A stretch of 64,000 bases of DNA, taken from the NCBI GenBank assembly GCA_964370815.1, contig CAYJKQ010000010.1, positions 1 through 64,000 of the forward strand, given 5' to 3'. Positions within the stretch are counted from its first letter, which is position 1. Every line of letters starts with the position of its first letter. The translations under genes were made by a program, and so were the position numbers. This DNA comes from UBA12087 sp964370815 (GTDB taxonomy: Bacteria; Chloroflexota; Anaerolineae; Anaerolineales; Villigracilaceae). Below, piece by piece: positions 46,299 through 54,693 of the stretch. The notes beneath the pieces were generated by a model, which saw only the letters and a program-made list of their open reading frames with translations, searched no databases and had not been told where the DNA came from.

Positions 46299-47195
46299 AT
46301 GCAAAAAAAAAGTTCGGCTTTTATTTTTGTAACATTATTTTCCTTGATTGTTTTACTCCTCTCGGCTTGTTCCCCGCTCTCAAGCCAAACGCAAGTTCCG
46401 ACTGCACCACCTCCTCCTGACAACCCCAACCTGATCCTCGCCACCACCACCAGCACCCAGGATTCCGGTTTGCTGGATATGTTGATCCCCATCTTCGAGG
46501 CACAGACGGGTTATCTGGTTCAGACTATCGCTGTTGGTACCGGTGCCGCATTAAAGATGGGAGAGGAAGGCAATGCCGATGTTCTCCTGGTGCATGCCCC
46601 GGCTGCAGAAAAAGTATTAATGGATGCAGGCTTTGGTAAGGATCGCTTTCTCGTGATGCACAATGACTTCGTGATCGTAGGACCGTCTGCTGATCCTGCC
46701 GGCATAAAAGATGGAACAGATATCATCCCGGTCTTCCAGGATTTTGCAGCTTCCGGCCAAACCTTCATTTCAAGAGGGGATGATTCAGGTACCCATAAGA
46801 TGGAATTAAGCCTGTGGCTTAAGGCTGAGACCGATCCTGCTGGGCAAAGTTGGTATCTGGAATCCGGGCAGGGCATGGGTGCCACATTGACCATGGCTTC
46901 TGAAAAATCAGCGTATACGCTCACCGACCGGGCTACCTTCCTGGCTAATCAGGCTAACCTGCAATTAAGCATACTTTTCGAAGGGGTTCCAGCTCTGTTG
47001 AATGTCTATCATGTCATGACAGTCAATCCGGAAAAATGGTCGTTGGTTAATTACGAAGGTGCCCTGGCATTTGCCAATTTCATGACCAATGCTGAAATCC
47101 AAGGGATCATTGCTGAATTTGGAGTGGAAAAATTCGGTCAATCCCTCTTCTTCCCGGATGCAGATAAAACAGATGCGGACCTCGGATTGGAATAG
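46299..47195 (+). CDS. tupA: Tungstate ABC transporter substrate-binding lipoprotein
   Basis: 298 residues. The lipoprotein signal ends LLLSAC. Ligand-binding segments typical of TupA are present: LATTTSTQDSGLLD, AVGTGAALKMGEEGNADVLL and SRGDDSGTHKMEL. TupA binds tungstate outside the membrane and hands it to TupB. GGAG precedes the ATG. A 235-bp gap with no clear terminator separates it from tupB. Specificity for tungstate over molybdate is inferred from the family. Confidence 0.92.
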   Translation: MQKKSSAFIFVTLFSLIVLLLSACSPLSSQTQVPTAPPPPDNPNLILATTTSTQDSGLLDMLIPIFEAQTGYLVQTIAVGTGAALKMGEEGNADVLLVHAPAAEKVLMDAGFGKDRFLVMHNDFVIVGPSADPAGIKDGTDIIPVFQDFAASGQTFISRGDDSGTHKMELSLWLKAETDPAGQSWYLESGQGMGATLTMASEKSAYTLTDRATFLANQANLQLSILFEGVPALLNVYHVMTVNPEKWSLVNYEGALAFANFMTNAEIQGIIAEFGVEKFGQSLFFPDADKTDADLGLE

Positions 47196-47430
47196 CAGCA
47201 TAATTAAGGAAACCATAAGAATCGTTATATACTTATTGGAATTTTTCTAATTCTCCTGATCGAAGAATCATTCCAAGTTGATTCTCACATGTGACCTTCC
47301 AGTATGAACATGGCTTCCTGCAATATTAATTGATCAACAGGGTGCCACTCATCAATATTTGTTATTAAACACCTCCCAGAACCTGCAAGATCAGACCGGG
47401 TTGTTCAGTAGATGATAAAATACTTGTCCT

Positions 47431-48102
47431 ATGGATTTGATCAAAACAATATTCTCTGACCCCGAAGTCTGGCAGATCACAATTCTGTCTTTAAAACTTT
47501 CCGGTTTGGGAACACTCTTAAGCCTGTTGATTGGGCTGCCATTGGGAACACTTCTGGCATTTGGAAAATTCCCAGGGCGCTCGTTTTTATTAAGCATGGT
47601 CAATGCAGGTATGGGCTTGCCACCAGTTGTGGTTGGTTTAATGATTGCCCTGCTACTTTGGCGTAGTGGTCCTTTGGGAAGCTTGCGTCTTATTTACACT
47701 CCCAGCGCCATCGTGATCGCCCAAACAGTCATATCTGCTCCGGTGGTGACCGGGTTGACCGCAGCAGCCTTGCAGCAGCTTAACCCTCGCTTGCGTATGC
47801 AATTAATGGGATTGGGAGCTAACACCCTGCAGGTGATTGGCTGGTTATGGTGGGAGGTGCGTTTATCCCTCCTGGCAGCCCTTATGGCTGGTTTTGGGAG
47901 TGTTATCTCCGAAGTGGGAGCTTCCATGATGGTGGGAGGTAACATCCGCTACCAGACTCGCGTACTGACCACAGCCATCGTTCTGGAAACTGGAAAAGGT
48001 CAATTTGATCTCGCCATTGCATTGAGCGTTTGGCTGCTTTTGCTGACATTCATCATCAACCTGGCTCTGACCTACATCCAGCAAAGAGGAGCCAAGAATT
48101 GA
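47431..48102 (+). CDS. tupB: Tungstate ABC transporter permease
   Basis: 223 residues with about six TM helices. The EAA-like loop of ABC permeases is seen in GANTLQVIGWLWWEVRLSLLAALMAG. It starts LIKTIFSDPEVWQITILSLKLS. Its stop overlaps the TTG start of tupC. It forms the membrane channel for tungstate uptake. Confidence 0.92.
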   Translation: MDLIKTIFSDPEVWQITILSLKLSGLGTLLSLLIGLPLGTLLAFGKFPGRSFLLSMVNAGMGLPPVVVGLMIALLLWRSGPLGSLRLIYTPSAIVIAQTVISAPVVTGLTAAALQQLNPRLRMQLMGLGANTLQVIGWLWWEVRLSLLAALMAGFGSVISEVGASMMVGGNIRYQTRVLTTAIVLETGKGQFDLAIALSVWLLLLTFIINLALTYIQQRGAKN

Positions 48103-48824
48103 GTATTCTTCTTGAGATCCGGGATCTACAGATCAAGCACGGCAGGAATACTGTAGTTGAGGTGGATTACCTGGATGTCATGCAGGGGGAAGTCCTCGCT
48201 ATTATTGGACCGAATGGGGCTGGCAAGAGTAGCTTGATGTTGGCAGTAGCACGCTTGCTTAAACCTGAACGAGGCAATATACTTTTTAACGGTCTTGAGA
48301 TCACCAATAGGTCAGATACCAAATATCGGCGCCACCTGGGGCTTGTATTACAGGAGCCTCTGCTTCTGGATACGTCTGTCTATGAAAATGTGGCAACAGG
48401 ATTGCGTTTTCGACACATATCCCGCCTTGAGATCAAACGTCGCACTGAAATTTGGCTGAAACGATTTGGCATTGATCATCTGCGCCAACGTCCAGCCCGG
48501 AAGATTTCCGGTGGAGAAGCTCAGCGCGTCAGCCTTGCCCGTTCCTTTGCCTTGCAGCCGGATCTGCTCTTACTGGATGAGCCTTTCAGCGCGCTAGACT
48601 CTCCCACCCGTTTGCGCTTGCTGGAAGAATTGCATGCAATTCTGGCTGAAACGAATACCACCACCATTTTCATCAGTCATGATTTGAAAGAAGCCTCACA
48701 ACTTGGGGATAGAATGGCAGTCATCCTGAATGGCAGACTCCACCAATGTGGTACCTCCAAAGAGATCTATGCAAACCCTAAAGATGATAACGTGCGTGCT
48801 TTCTTGAGTTTGCCTCCAGTCTGA
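48099..48824 (+). CDS. tupC: Tungstate ABC transporter ATP-binding protein
   Basis: 241 residues from a TTG at 48099, chosen for the GAGGAG 7 nt upstream and the 4-bp overlap with tupB. Walker A is GPNGAGKSS, the Q loop is VLQEPLLLD, the signature ISGGEAQRVSLARSF, and Walker B LLLLDEPFSALD with the switch His in ISHDLKEA. It powers the TupAB transporter. Confidence 0.93.
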   Translation: MSILLEIRDLQIKHGRNTVVEVDYLDVMQGEVLAIIGPNGAGKSSLMLAVARLLKPERGNILFNGLEITNRSDTKYRRHLGLVLQEPLLLDTSVYENVATGLRFRHISRLEIKRRTEIWLKRFGIDHLRQRPARKISGGEAQRVSLARSFALQPDLLLLDEPFSALDSPTRLRLLEELHAILAETNTTTIFISHDLKEASQLGDRMAVILNGRLHQCGTSKEIYANPKDDNVRAFLSLPPV

Positions 48825-48979
48825 ACATTGATTCAACCATCATACAGGGGTCCCATAATAAGGACGCTGTCTCGCAAAGCAAAGCGCAGGATCTCCGCAC
48901 TGATCAGGACCAGGCAGGTGCACAAGACCTTTTGCTAACTCCATTCCAGCCTCCTTCTGGAATTAATTAACGGATCCGG

Positions 48980-50005
48980 TCAGGGATTCACACCTGTGCT
49001 GATCTCCCCCCGCTGCAACCTGTCCAATATCTCCTGGACGTCCATTTGCTTGCCCTCGCTTAGCAGATCCGGGTTGACATCCGCCAGGAAAAGCGGCATG
49101 GGCAAATTCTGCCCACCCTGACCGGCAACCAGGTCAGGCCAGATGGACTTGATGGCCGGGATCACATTTGGTTGAAGGCTGACAACCCAGTTTGATGTCA
49201 AGCGTTCGTTTGGACGTGTTTGGCTGATGATGTTCAAACCATACTGTGACATGGTATCCAGAAGATCGTCCGTTGCCACACCAGGAAAAACATACGCAAA
49301 ATCGACATTATAATTTTTTAGTGGGTCAGCAAAAAAACGATATTGACCTTCTGGTGTATCTGTGGGGATCTCGGAATGTACCGGGTAGTCGTACCAGGGC
49401 GGAAACTTCGGACTGCACAACCCGCAATAAAAGACCATCCCGTTTAGAAACGCATCATAAGCCAGGTTGCCCTCCGGAGTATCCTTCTGGGTAATGATAC
49501 CCACCCGATAATCAGGTGATAGCAGGCTGGCAATATACCCTCCCATGAAAGCCTGATTTTCAATGGGATTACCATCTCCTCCCACCAGGGAAAGATTGGC
49601 GGTCGGGGTCAGACCTGGAATGCTCACCCCCAGGAATTGCACCTGTGGAGAGGCGGTAGCCAGTTCAGCCAGGCCAGGGTCTGGCGGGAATGCCACCACG
49701 ATTTTCAGATTTGTTTCCAACCCGATCTCGGTATTATTCAAGTTATTGCGCACCTGGAAGCGCAACCCGGATGCCTGGGCAAGGCCACTAACAGTGGTTT
49801 GATATAAATTTGATTGCTCCTGGGGCATGTCCACCGGAATGATCAGGATTGCCAGGGGGGTACCGGGAGTGGGTGAGGAGACCTCGGTTGGAATTTCCGT
49901 GGCAGGCACGCTCGATGGAACCGGATCGGTGGGCGTACTGCTGCCTGGGAATACACATCCAGACAGGATAAGCATCAGGACAAGGGAAACGAATTTAATT
50001 CGCAT
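48980..50005 (-). CDS. BMP-family substrate-binding lipoprotein
   Basis: 341 residues from the ATG at 50005 (GGAG 8 nt upstream). The lipobox is LILSGC, followed by a Thr/Pro/Ser-rich linker. The domain (about 50-320) has the layout of Bmp/PnrA nucleoside-binding proteins: VAFPPDPGLAEL, ENQAFMGGYIASLL, GIITQKDTPEGNLAYDAFLNG and FPGVATDDLLDT. No transporter genes are next to it, so it may sense a ligand or serve a remote ABC system. The ligand is unknown. Confidence 0.75.
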   Translation of the reverse strand: MRIKFVSLVLMLILSGCVFPGSSTPTDPVPSSVPATEIPTEVSSPTPGTPLAILIIPVDMPQEQSNLYQTTVSGLAQASGLRFQVRNNLNNTEIGLETNLKIVVAFPPDPGLAELATASPQVQFLGVSIPGLTPTANLSLVGGDGNPIENQAFMGGYIASLLSPDYRVGIITQKDTPEGNLAYDAFLNGMVFYCGLCSPKFPPWYDYPVHSEIPTDTPEGQYRFFADPLKNYNVDFAYVFPGVATDDLLDTMSQYGLNIISQTRPNERLTSNWVVSLQPNVIPAIKSIWPDLVAGQGGQNLPMPLFLADVNPDLLSEGKQMDVQEILDRLQRGEISTGVNP

Positions 50006-50285
50006 AGGATCATCTCCAATTATGTTCAAATTCTTCTGATATTGTAACGGATATGCCTGTAATTGTATCAGGTCTGATCCTGTCGCATTATTTTGGCAAC
50101 AAGGAATATCTGGAAAGTAGGATGAGACCAGATTTCAATTGAGGTTATGCAGCCAGTGATCAGGTTAAGAGATCACGGTCGCCTAGCGTTGATTGGTCAG
50201 TCCCACCGGGCTGGTCTATAAATAATTGCCTTTCCTACATGGATAAATCCAGGTTATGAATGCCTGGTCTTTTGGTAATATTTGA

Positions 50286-51719
50286 TCAAATCCTGCGTTT
50301 GCGAACTTGCACAACCCTTGCGACTCGCATGCTGTAGAACACCATAAAAACTGACCCCAGTTGTTCAACCAGCTCATTGGTGTGGTAAGCAAATGCCATG
50401 ATCAACGCCAGGATGACTAGGCTCGCATGAGGTAAGACAAGTTGGAAAGTATAGGTATTCTTTCCCATGAAATCCATGATTACTGGCAAAATTACCAGGA
50501 TGAGAACTATCAGCGTACCTATTTTATAGGCGTCAACCAGGTAATTATTAAAAAAATTATGCAGGTTGGTTTCATTTTGGATATTCCCTGCAAATAAAGT
50601 TTCCGGGGTTTTCCATTTGAAATAATTCTGCCCCCAGCTTATTTCTTCTCCGGAAAACAGGAAACAACCTGATACAAGTAGGCTAAAAATAATGATAGGG
50701 ATTTTATTGGATTGTCGATCTTGCTTTTTCATATACAAGTTTATCGCTGCATATGCGAGGGGTATCATGGAAATCAGCATTAGAATGACAGTTAATGTTT
50801 CAAAAACCCCATCTTCCTTGTACCATTCAACAATTACCAGATTCGATCCCCAGGGGATGGAATAGCGGATTATGCTGCCAATAACCAATCCGATTCCCAA
50901 CAATGAGGTTAGGATCAAGGCTATGACAGGCTTTCCAGATGGGTTCAATCCATCGGTAAGCATTAATTTTGGTAATTTTCTTAACCCCTCCGGATACAAG
51001 AAGATCAGATACCCGCTTGTTCCCAGCATGAAAAGAGCTAAGAAATAAATATATGGCAGATTAAGGTAGCGGATCACTATAAAAGCTACAAAGAGGACTG
51101 CTATAAATATGATTGAAATATTTTGAGGGATCGAACTTTGACGTTGAGCCTCTGATCTCACTCCTGTTTGCTGCAAGGGGATATTGGTTGTGGAAGATTT
51201 ATCAAATTTCTCATCATTGCCAGTGGATGTTTCCTTCTGACCTATGGGTTGAGATGAGTTATTAGCATGAATTTGGGAAGGTTGACTGGTTTCCGGGAAG
51301 GGTTTTACGGGTCTCTCTGGCATGGATGACCCTGGTCCGATCGTATCGAGGAATTGCGGTGCACTTGATTGATCTTTTCCTGAAAGCCTGTTTTGAATAT
51401 ATGTGAATGGATTAACTTTCACGTTCTCAGTCAGCAGATACTTTCCTGAACCCTCTTCTGCTACCCAGGTTCCCCCCCATACACACAGGATCACTTCACC
51501 CAGGTAACTCCCCCATAAATGGGTCAAATACTTCTTTTCCGCAATAAGTTTTTTTTCCGAGCTGCCCAAGAGCTGGTAATGATCATGATCCTGGAGTAGG
51601 ATTTTTTCCAAATTGATCAGGCTCTCTTTTGAAAAATCCAATACTAGCTGATATTTAGCCTTTGCCAGAGAAACACCTTTATCTGCTGTTTGCCTCATTT
51701 CATCATCCAAATCAGACAT
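50286..51719 (-). CDS. Multi-pass membrane protein of unknown function
   Basis: 477 residues from the ATG at 51719 (GGAGG 5 nt upstream). The N-terminal 190 residues are soluble, with a charged helical segment and a low-complexity Ser/Gln/Pro linker. The C-terminal half carries about eight TM helices, with a loop containing FSGEEISWGQNYFKWKTPE. The GEEISWGQ segment is known from a group of uncharacterised bacterial membrane proteins. No catalytic signature was assigned. Confidence 0.65.
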   Translation of the reverse strand: MSDLDDEMRQTADKGVSLAKAKYQLVLDFSKESLINLEKILLQDHDHYQLLGSSEKKLIAEKKYLTHLWGSYLGEVILCVWGGTWVAEEGSGKYLLTENVKVNPFTYIQNRLSGKDQSSAPQFLDTIGPGSSMPERPVKPFPETSQPSQIHANNSSQPIGQKETSTGNDEKFDKSSTTNIPLQQTGVRSEAQRQSSIPQNISIIFIAVLFVAFIVIRYLNLPYIYFLALFMLGTSGYLIFLYPEGLRKLPKLMLTDGLNPSGKPVIALILTSLLGIGLVIGSIIRYSIPWGSNLVIVEWYKEDGVFETLTVILMLISMIPLAYAAINLYMKKQDRQSNKIPIIIFSLLVSGCFLFSGEEISWGQNYFKWKTPETLFAGNIQNETNLHNFFNNYLVDAYKIGTLIVLILVILPVIMDFMGKNTYTFQLVLPHASLVILALIMAFAYHTNELVEQLGSVFMVFYSMRVARVVQVRKRRI

Positions 51720-51985
51720 AGAGTCCTCCATTACATTTATTCATAACCCTATTAGTTTAATTTCTATTCTAGCATTAATTCATACTTCTTCCAAGTCAAA
51801 CAAATCATTGCCGTTATTGGTTGGTAATCCGTCTTGTGTAGATACCCATTAGAATAGTTACCGATAATTAGGTATTTTTAATTCTATCCCAAGCTGCAAA
51901 ACGATTAATACGCATCGCAAATGAAACAGGAAGTCCATATCAATAAGTCCTCCAAATTAAGTGGAATTATGGGTACTAAAAATAT

Positions 51986-52342
51986 TCACGACATTTGGAA
52001 TTCCAGGATATTAATTACTCGCCTAAGCAGAACATCCCGAAGGTTCCCGAAATTCAGGTTTATATTCCATCCAATCCTTCGGCACGATGTTACTATTATT
52101 AGAGACTTGAGCCAATCACCTCTCCATATCAACTTGTTTAGCACTGCCTTGCTCCTCACTTTCATGTCAACCTCTTGGCACCTTAACCATTTAAAAGGCG
52201 TCTCCCGCACCTTAAAATCAGCCAGACAGTCATGGATATCAGTGGCTGACAGGTGAAACCCATCCAGCAAGCCTGCCTCCGAAAAATCATCACATCCAGT
52301 AAGATCAGTTATGCCTTTGTAATAATATATAGGGTTCGTCAT
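51986..52342 (-). CDS. Doubtful small ORF or decayed gene
   Basis: 118 codons with no recognised family and no ribosome site at the ATG 52342; a TTG at 52375 would lengthen it. The part containing GCDDFSEAGLLDGFHLSATD looks protein-like. Further on, a neighbouring frame looks more protein-like (NIVPKDWMEYKPEFREPSG) after a stop, as though the gene was shifted and broken. It may be a pseudogene or chance. Confidence 0.25.
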   Translation of the reverse strand: MTNPIYYYKGITDLTGCDDFSEAGLLDGFHLSATDIHDCLADFKVRETPFKWLRCQEVDMKVRSKAVLNKLIWRGDWLKSLIIVTSCRRIGWNINLNFGNLRDVLLRRVINILEFQMS

Positions 52343-52412
52343 CCGTGGTCGATTGTCATCCGCAGGTATCCCCAAAAACCAGAACTAAGGTAAAATATCC
52401 ACATAAATTGTC

Positions 52413-52448
52413 CCCGTCGTATTGCGACGGGACCTTAACCCCCCCCCC
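52413..52448 (+). promoter_or_regulatory. ssb leader hairpin followed by a C10 tract
   Basis: CCCGTCG (52413-52419) pairs with CGACGGG (52425-52431) around a TATTG loop. Ten consecutive C's follow at 52439-52448, just before the AGGAG ribosome site of ssb. No T run follows, so this is not a terminator. It may shape ssb translation. Confidence 0.5.
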
Positions 52449-52463
52449 AATAGGAGAACTCCC

Positions 52464-52889
52464 ATGTACAGTACCATTATTATCGTAGGCAATGTAGGCA
52501 AAGATCCCGAAATGCGTTATACCCCCTCCGGTCAGGCAGTCACAAGTTTTTCAGTCGCCACCAATCGTGGTTACACCAACAACAATGGCGAGCAGATCAA
52601 AGAGACCACCTGGTTCCGCGTCTCCGCCTGGGGCAAACAGGCTGAAACATGCAACCAATACCTGAAAAAAGGCAGCAAGGTACTGGTCGAGGGACGCTTG
52701 ACCAGTGATCCTGCCACTGGCGGACCGCGCATCTGGCAGGCACAGGATGGCACCTCACGCGCCTCTTTTGAGGTCAACGCCGGAACTGTACGCTTCCTAT
52801 CCTCACGCGGCGAAACAGATGGCTTCGCTCCTTCCGGTGGCGATGAGGGTGGCTTCTCCGAACCCGCTGAAGATGACATTCCTTTCTAA
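52464..52889 (+). CDS. ssb: Single-stranded DNA-binding protein
   Basis: 141 residues from the ATG at 52464 with AGGAG upstream. One OB fold (about 1-110) begins YSTIIIVGNVGKDPEMRYTP and contains TTWFRVSAWGKQAE. A Gly-rich linker leads to the acidic tip EDDIPF that recruits replication and repair proteins. Length is typical. The DUF3467 gene starts 17 bp downstream, so the two are likely co-transcribed. Confidence 0.95.
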   Translation: MYSTIIIVGNVGKDPEMRYTPSGQAVTSFSVATNRGYTNNNGEQIKETTWFRVSAWGKQAETCNQYLKKGSKVLVEGRLTSDPATGGPRIWQAQDGTSRASFEVNAGTVRFLSSRGETDGFAPSGGDEGGFSEPAEDDIPF

Positions 52890-52906
52890 GCGGATGCAAA
52901 CCTGAT

Positions 52907-53251
52907 ATGAGCACTCCACCCGTACAGCATACCTCCCCCAGGCTGGAGGCTGCCTCCGATCTGAAAAGCACATACGCTAACCTGGCGCGCATTGCTCATT
53001 CCCCGGCCGACATTGTCATCGACTTCGCTCACCTCCTGCCCGGTGAAACCAGTGCCCAGATTGGCGCTCGCGTCCTGATGTCACCCATCAGCGCCAAGTT
53101 ATTGTTGCGGGCACTGACTGAGAACGTCGCCCGGTACGAAGCTGCTTATGGTCCCATCAATATCCCTGTCAATTCAAACCTGGCAGACAACCTCTTCCGT
53201 CCGCACCAACTTCCTCCCGAATTGCCTCCTGAAAAGCCGGACGATAATTAA
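52907..53251 (+). CDS. DUF3467 family protein
   Basis: 114 residues. The core YANLARIAHSPADIVIDFAHLL, then GARVLMSPISAKLLLRALTENVARYEAAYGPI, is the DUF3467 signature. The C-terminus is Pro-rich (LPPELPPEKPDDN). Members are small proteins of unknown role found in many bacteria and archaea. Its place directly after ssb suggests a link with nucleic acid metabolism, as an inference. A terminator follows. Confidence 0.85.
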   Translation: MSTPPVQHTSPRLEAASDLKSTYANLARIAHSPADIVIDFAHLLPGETSAQIGARVLMSPISAKLLLRALTENVARYEAAYGPINIPVNSNLADNLFRPHQLPPELPPEKPDDN

Positions 53252-53260
53252 ACTCTTCTT

Positions 53261-53300
53261 GGGGTGATAATACCACAAGGCATTATCACCCCTCTTTTAA
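53261..53300 (+). terminator. Intrinsic terminator
   Basis: Stem GGGGTGATAAT (53261-53271) / ATTATCACCCC (53282-53292) followed by TCTTTTAATT, after the ssb-DUF3467 pair. Confidence 0.9.
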
Positions 53301-53316
53301 TTCTTGTAGAATTGAG

Positions 53317-54024
53317 ATGAGTATCATGGATAAATTGGAACAGATCGCTGATCAGGTCCGCCAGACCTTCGACACTCAAACCGCAGCCCGGGACAAAGCC
53401 CTGACTCAATCTCGCATGTTGACCCGGCATTGCTCACTTGCCATCCGAGCTGTGCACCGGGAAGAGACAGCTGTGATGCAAACCCATCTGGGAGAAGCTG
53501 ACCTTCTGGCAGCCTCGCTCACCTCGGACCTCGAGCCGTTCCCCAACTTGTATCACACCGGCTACACCCAGGACGCCCTCAAAGAATACGCCGAAGCCCA
53601 CATCACCTGTGCTCTCATCCGTGATCAACCTCTTCCCTCGCCAGATGAGATCCATGTTATCCACGCCACCTATCTCAAGGGTCTCTCCGAAGTGGTCGGT
53701 GAGTTGCGGCGGCGCTGCCTGGATATTCTACGTCATGGCTATTCCGCAGACGCCGAACGCTTGCTCACAACGATGGATGATATCTTTGCTGTACTGGTCA
53801 CAATGGATTACCCGGATGCTGTCACAAATGGTCTGCGCCGCCAGACAGATATCGCCCGCAGCATCATCGAGCGCACGCGTGGCGACCTGACATTCAGCCA
53901 GAGGGGTGAGCATCTGACCCGCGCCATTGCCGATCTCAGTCAGAAGTTGCATTCCAGCGAACAATTACCGGACGACCCATCTGCAATTACCTTTCAGCCT
54001 GACAATGAGGATACCAGGTTATGA
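53317..54024 (+). CDS. Bacterial translin-family protein
   Basis: 235 residues, all helical. The family features are QDALKEYAEAHITCALI (the acidic EYxEA helix) and YLKGLSEVVGELRRRCLDILRHG, like the LxGxxDxxGELxR helix of translin/TRAX. In eukaryotes translin and TRAX form C3PO, an octameric RNase; archaeal and some bacterial homologues also bind or cut RNA. The start may be the ATG at 53317 or the one at 53326. It lies between the ssb pair and a nucleotide hydrolase gene, 29 bp before the latter. Confidence 0.82.
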   Translation: MSIMDKLEQIADQVRQTFDTQTAARDKALTQSRMLTRHCSLAIRAVHREETAVMQTHLGEADLLAASLTSDLEPFPNLYHTGYTQDALKEYAEAHITCALIRDQPLPSPDEIHVIHATYLKGLSEVVGELRRRCLDILRHGYSADAERLLTTMDDIFAVLVTMDYPDAVTNGLRRQTDIARSIIERTRGDLTFSQRGEHLTRAIADLSQKLHSSEQLPDDPSAITFQPDNEDTRL

Positions 54025-54053
54025 CTGCTGTCTGACCTGAAAAGGTTCCGTGT

Positions 54054-54473
54054 ATGAATGTATACTTCGCTTGCTCCATAACCGGTGGTAGAGAATTCGA
54101 ATCTGTTTATCAATCTATCACCCGTACTCTGCTTGAATCCGGTCATGTGGTTCCCACCTCCCACCTGGCTGAAAGCGGTGTGGTTGACTTGGAGAAGATC
54201 GCGGATGCGCATGAGATCTATAACCGCGATATCACCTGGATCCAGGCTTGCGATGTCCTCATCGCAGAGGTCAGCACACCCTCACACGGAGTGGGCTATG
54301 AGGTTGCCTTCGCTCTTGGACTCAACAAGCCGGTATTATGCTGTTATCAAGCAGGGCGGCAGATATCCAAAATGATCACTGGAAATCCGGATAAGAATTT
54401 ACTGGTGATCTCCTACCGGGATTCGTACCAGGTTGCCGGGATCGTTCAGAAGTTTCTAAATAACTTGAAATAA
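54054..54473 (+). CDS. Nucleoside 2-deoxyribosyltransferase/DNPH1-like protein
   Basis: 139 residues. Starts NVYFACSITGGREFESVY, close to the nucleotide-binding loop of DNPH1 (2'-deoxynucleoside 5'-phosphate N-hydrolase). The catalytic acid is in VSTPSHGVGYEVAFALGL (Glu after GVGY). DNPH1 removes damaged bases from deoxynucleotides; related enzymes transfer the deoxyribose. Its position 29 bp after the translin gene suggests a joint role in nucleotide or nucleic acid turnover. It ends before a terminator. Confidence 0.82.
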   Translation: MNVYFACSITGGREFESVYQSITRTLLESGHVVPTSHLAESGVVDLEKIADAHEIYNRDITWIQACDVLIAEVSTPSHGVGYEVAFALGLNKPVLCCYQAGRQISKMITGNPDKNLLVISYRDSYQVAGIVQKFLNNLK

Positions 54474-54608
54474 GGATTGTGAACTATATCACTATTTAAT
54501 ATGACATTATTCTCTATCTAAAAACCAGGGTATCTACTATCATCCAATTGGAGACGGGGTCTTAGACACCTCCAACATGTTGAAAAACTGTCTCCTCCTT
54601 TGGCGAAC

Positions 54609-54646
54609 GCCTCCGCATGGTACCCACCACGCGGAGGCTGTTTTTA
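54609..54646. terminator. Intrinsic terminator
   Basis: Stem GCCTCCGC (54609-54616) / GCGGAGGC (54631-54638), then TGTTTTTAA, between convergent genes. Confidence 0.85.
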
Positions 54647-54693
54647 ACCCCATTTTTCACATGTGAAGCAATTCCTGATTGCTTCAAAAAAAG

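Larger units (their letters stand above)
51720..52463. other. Long gap upstream of ssb
   Basis: Most of it is A+T-rich. One minus-strand open frame (51986-52342) is listed separately as doubtful. The ssb leader hairpin lies at its right end. Confidence 0.4.
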
